This document shows positions 5,884 through 8,547 of a stretch of 8,547 nucleotides of DNA, piece by piece. The notes beneath the pieces were generated by a model that was not told where the DNA came from, did not search any database, and was given only the letters and a program-made list of their open reading frames with translations. This stretch comes from an uncultured Atopobiaceae bacterium (GTDB lineage: Bacteria; Actinomycetota; Coriobacteriia; Coriobacteriales; Atopobiaceae): assembly GCA_905233865.1 (NCBI GenBank), contig CAJOGH010000031.1, forward strand, positions 1-8,547. Direction: 5' to 3'. A program made the translations under genes and the position numbers. The stretch's first letter is position 1. Each line of letters opens with the position of its first letter.

Positions 5884-6111
5884 ATGAACTGCCCCACCTG
5901 CAACAAGGAGATGCGAGACGGATACCTGTTCACCTCCAAGGATGGCGCCTTCAGCTTTGCCGACGAAGTCCCGGGCGTCTTCCACAACGCCAAGCACGCG
6001 CCGGGATTCGTCAAGATCACGTCCATCGAGTCCGGTCATCGCGTGCACGTGAGGGCCCACATCTGCGAGGATTGCAAGACCGTGCTGTTTACGTACGGGG
6101 ACAAGGAGTAA
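5884..6111 (+). CDS. Small zinc-ribbon protein of unknown function
   Basis: The protein has 75 residues. CPTC (C3, C6) at the N-terminus and CEDC (C61, C64) near the C-terminus form two CxxC knuckles that would bind one zinc ion. Between them lies a beta-rich stretch with Phe/Val/His patches (FHNAKHAPGFVK, HRVHVRAHI). The layout resembles short bacterial zinc-ribbon proteins of the kind grouped as DUF6487, which have no established function; that assignment is from memory. ATG 5884 has GAGGAG at 5873-5878 with a 5-base spacer. It is cytoplasmic by appearance, with no signal or membrane segment. It is transcribed away from trxB, sharing the intergenic inverted repeat, so a thiol- or redox-linked role is conceivable but unproven. 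Confidence 0.8.
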   Translation: MNCPTCNKEMRDGYLFTSKDGAFSFADEVPGVFHNAKHAPGFVKITSIESGHRVHVRAHICEDCKTVLFTYGDKE

Positions 6112-6170
6112 GGCAGTTCCAACACGGGATGCCCTGAGGCCCCGTAGGTCTGGCAGAGCACCGACTACCA

Positions 6171-6176
6171 GGAAGG
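6171..6176 (+). promoter_or_regulatory. Oddly placed ribosome site that leaves the start open
   Basis: GGAAGG directly abuts ATG 6177 with no spacer, which is unfavourable for that start. The in-frame TTG at 6189 would lie 12 bases from it. The next in-frame stop upstream is TGA 6135-6137. Either start leaves the membrane anchor intact. Confidence 0.45.
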
Positions 6177-8547
6177 ATGGTTTGGGCGTTGGACGACTCG
6201 CGCAAAAAGAAGCTCGGACGGGCGGCCAAGGTTGGCGCTGCCACGCTGGCGCTTATAGCCTTTGTAATCGTGTGCACGGGCATCGGCAAGCTCCACGCCA
6301 ACCCCTTTGCTGGTGAACGTGTGGAGGGCGCAAGCGTGGCCTCCGACAACGAGGCCGGCACGGTGATTGCCGATCGCGCCGGACGGCGCCTCCTGTTCGT
6401 GAGCCCAGAAGGCAAGCTGCGCGGGGTCTATGGCATGGATAGCCGCGAGACACCCATTGACGAGGTGTCGACCATCCGGCAGGCGGGCAACACGGTGCTC
6501 GTGGCCGGCATCAAGAGCGCCGAGGACGGTGAGCGGATCAAGACCGAGGCTGTGCTCAGGTTTGACATGAGTGGCGCCTACCAGGGCGTCGCGTGGAAGC
6601 GGGACTACCAGGACGACGACATTCGCGTGACGCGGAGCATTGCCGACGTGGCCTGCGATGCCGATGGCAATGTGATACTTGTGCGGTTTGCCGACCAGCA
6701 GATGCATGCCGCACGGCTCAACATCAGCGTGACAAAGCTCACAGGCAACGACGAGACGGAGCTTCGCAAGGCCGTCCATCCCAAGGACTCGTTCCCCTTT
6801 GACGCGCGCTTTGACGAGGCCACCGGCAACGTCGCGATGAGCGACACGAACGGCACTCTCTATGTCGATAAGAGCGGGGCGGATGAGGCCGAGCCGCTAT
6901 CGACAGGCGACCGCCCGGTCTTCGCACAATCTTTTGACCTGCAGGGCAACACGGCAATTCTCTATGACCAAGGCAGCGGCACCATCCTTCGAGCCGAAGA
7001 TCTCTTTGGCGAGGTGCGGCTGAGCGAGATCGAGAGGGACTCACAGCGCATCGACAACATTCGCATCGAGGGCGACTGCGTCTCAACGGTCGCGAGCGAC
7101 GGGGGCGTGCGCCTGTTTGACCTTGCGAATGGCAGCTCGCGTGACATCGTCGAGTTGCCCCTATCCACGAGCCTCTGGATGAGCGAGACGCTGATGTATG
7201 CCTGTTACGCATACCTGAGCGTGCTGACACTGGTGCTTCTGGTCAGATGGATCGTGCGAACCGTGCGCAATGGCGAGCGAGCCAAGGTCCGCAACGCGAT
7301 CATCGCGACGGCCGTGACGCTCATCTGCAGTGCGGCATTGTACGTGCACATGGCAAGCATGGTCGCGACAACCGTCGGCACACGCTCTTCGACCATGTCA
7401 CAGATAGTCGCACAGGCAAGCGCCACCTCGCCGGCAGAGTTTGGTGGCGCCGCTACCAGATTGGCCCGCAGCGCGATGTCCAACGTGCCCGACGATTCGT
7501 TCGGAAGCGACTTCTCCACGGCGATAGACAACATGGAGAGCATCCTGACAAGCTCGTTTGCCAACACCAATGGCGTACAGCCCACAATCTATGCGGTCGA
7601 CGAGCGCGGAGGCGCGCACATCCTCCTTGACAGCCAGCGTGACTCAATCGTCATGAGCGAGGCGCGCAGCCAGGAGGTCGCCGATGCCGTGCGCAACGTT
7701 GTGCAAAAGGTAAACGGATACGAGGGCAACGGTGAAGATCGGGCATACCGCTTTTCGCATGAAGAGCGACCCGAGATTGCGATTCGTGACGATAGAACTG
7801 GCCGAACGGTCATCTCGTGCATCGCTCCCCTGATAGCCAAGGACGGGACGTGCTGTAGCGCCATAGAGGTAACCTGCCGTATGGAGTCGCTGCTCACGAG
7901 CGTCATGGACAACATGGGCGGCTTCGTGCTGCTCTTTGCGATGATTGCAGCCTCCATCTATGTGGTCAGCGACGAGCTGCTCCGCTCCGGAAGCGCGTAC
8001 CTGCGCTTCAAGGAGCTGCAGAAGGAGGGCGTCGAGTGGGCTGAGACGCTGCTTTGCCGTCCCCTCGCCTTTGTGGTCAACATCGCCTTTGGCATGGACA
8101 CCGCATTCGCGGTCGTCATCGCAAAGGACATGCTCGCAGGCAGCGACATAGCGTCGACGTCCTTGGTATGGGGCATCCCCGCCTTTGCGATCGCCGTCGG
8201 CACCACCCTCGGCACGCTGGTGCACGCGACCATGAGCTCGCGCGTCGCCGGGCGAACCTACGCGCTCACACTGACGCTCGTCGGCGGCGCGTCGATGGCC
8301 GTCGCGGGCGTGGCGACCGTGCAGGGGTGGTTCGTCGTCTTCATCGCATGCAAGCTCTTCTCGTCCGCGAGCCTCGCCGGGCTCAGCCTCGTCTACCAGA
8401 ACCTGGCCGGCACCTGCCAGAAGAAGGACCTGGGCGACGCGCGCCTGCAGGTGCTGCTGAGCCGCTCGTCCGTCAACATCGCCGCGAAGGGCGCGGGCGT
8501 GGTCGCGAGCGTCATAGGCGGCGCGCTGGCCATCGCCGGCAACCAGT
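6177..8547 (+). CDS. Multidomain membrane sensor/MFS-like protein (3' partial)
   Basis: The frame is open from ATG 6177 to the window end (790 codons, no stop). From residue 1: a basic start (SRKKK) and a membrane anchor (about 20-37). A large extracytoplasmic region (about 50-330) follows, with repeated beta-strand and turn patterns such as AGTVIADRAGRRLLFVSPEGK and GNVAMSDTNGTLYVDKSG, suggestive of a beta-propeller. Membrane segments at about 337-360 and 373-397 are separated by a short basic loop (VRTVRNGERAK). A second extracytoplasmic region (about 398-575) looks like a Cache/PAS-type sensor: a helical start, then PTIYAVDERGGAHILLDSQ and TVISCIAPLIAKDGTCCSAIEVTC. A segment at 582-598 leads to a membrane domain (about 625-790) with hydrophobic spans near 630-650, 662-684, 694-716, 718-740 and 772-788. 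The loop SSRVAGRTYAL resembles MFS motif A. The C-terminus, possibly an output domain, lies outside the window. The gene is 65 bases downstream of the zinc-ribbon gene. No family is named with confidence. Confidence 0.82.
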   Translation, partial: MVWALDDSRKKKLGRAAKVGAATLALIAFVIVCTGIGKLHANPFAGERVEGASVASDNEAGTVIADRAGRRLLFVSPEGKLRGVYGMDSRETPIDEVSTIRQAGNTVLVAGIKSAEDGERIKTEAVLRFDMSGAYQGVAWKRDYQDDDIRVTRSIADVACDADGNVILVRFADQQMHAARLNISVTKLTGNDETELRKAVHPKDSFPFDARFDEATGNVAMSDTNGTLYVDKSGADEAEPLSTGDRPVFAQSFDLQGNTAILYDQGSGTILRAEDLFGEVRLSEIERDSQRIDNIRIEGDCVSTVASDGGVRLFDLANGSSRDIVELPLSTSLWMSETLMYACYAYLSVLTLVLLVRWIVRTVRNGERAKVRNAIIATAVTLICSAALYVHMASMVATTVGTRSSTMSQIVAQASATSPAEFGGAATRLARSAMSNVPDDSFGSDFSTAIDNMESILTSSFANTNGVQPTIYAVDERGGAHILLDSQRDSIVMSEARSQEVADAVRNVVQKVNGYEGNGEDRAYRFSHEERPEIAIRDDRTGRTVISCIAPLIAKDGTCCSAIEVTCRMESLLTSVMDNMGGFVLLFAMIAASIYVVSDELLRSGSAYLRFKELQKEGVEWAETLLCRPLAFVVNIAFGMDTAFAVVIAKDMLAGSDIASTSLVWGIPAFAIAVGTTLGTLVHATMSSRVAGRTYALTLTLVGGASMAVAGVATVQGWFVVFIACKLFSSASLAGLSLVYQNLAGTCQKKDLGDARLQVLLSRSSVNIAAKGAGVVASVIGGALAIAGNQ

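Noticed and set aside
5788..6060. Longer trxB reading frame starting at 6060
   Set aside because: The extension runs antisense through the zinc-ribbon gene and has no domain content. The Shine-Dalgarno just before ATG 5787 and the normal TrxB length favour the short form.
7644..8225. Minus-strand open frame of 193 codons
   Set aside because: It is a shadow of the large + strand membrane-protein frame, which is open from 6177 to the window end and shows coherent membrane segments.

Overview
The window looks like a high-GC Gram-positive chromosome, most likely an actinobacterium of the class Coriobacteriia (Olsenella/Atopobium/Collinsella-like). This is inferred from protein style and gene order, not from a database search. 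The strongest clue is the pair at the left edge. A GarA/OdhI-type FHA protein is followed 9 bases later by a MerR-family regulator resembling FtsR/Rv1828, the same order as garA-Rv1828 in Mycobacterium and odhI-ftsR in Corynebacterium.

Left block (1-3033), all on the + strand: the end of the FHA gene, the FtsR-like regulator, adenine phosphoribosyltransferase (apt), and a secreted coiled-coil NlpC/P60 peptidoglycan hydrolase that ends in a strong intrinsic terminator. This is core material: central-metabolism signalling, cell-division regulation, purine salvage and cell-wall remodelling.

Centre (3034-4836): a stretch with visibly lower GC than its flanks. It has about 810 bases without a credible gene, then a minus-strand lipoprotein gene of unknown function. 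At 3090-3117 lies an 11-6-11 sequence that strongly resembles an XerC/XerD dif recombination site. The 11-base XerD-like arm recurs, with one base changed, inside a 15-bp perfect direct repeat at 3809-3823 and 4809-4823. These two copies, in the same orientation, bracket the low-GC lipoprotein gene. Genes on both sides are transcribed towards this region, as expected near a replication terminus. My best hypothesis is a terminus/dif locus that has taken up at least one Xer-associated cassette.

Right block (4759-8547): thioredoxin reductase (trxB, minus strand, own terminator) is divergent from a 75-residue CxxC/CxxC zinc-ribbon protein. A perfect 8-4-8 inverted repeat sits in the region between them. 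Downstream, an open frame begins at 6177 and runs off the right edge with no stop (790 codons seen). It encodes an unusual membrane protein: an N-terminal anchor, a large extracytoplasmic region that may be a beta-propeller, two membrane segments, a Cache-like extracytoplasmic sensor region, and then an MFS-like multi-pass membrane domain. It is the most novel-looking protein here, and its output domain lies beyond the window.
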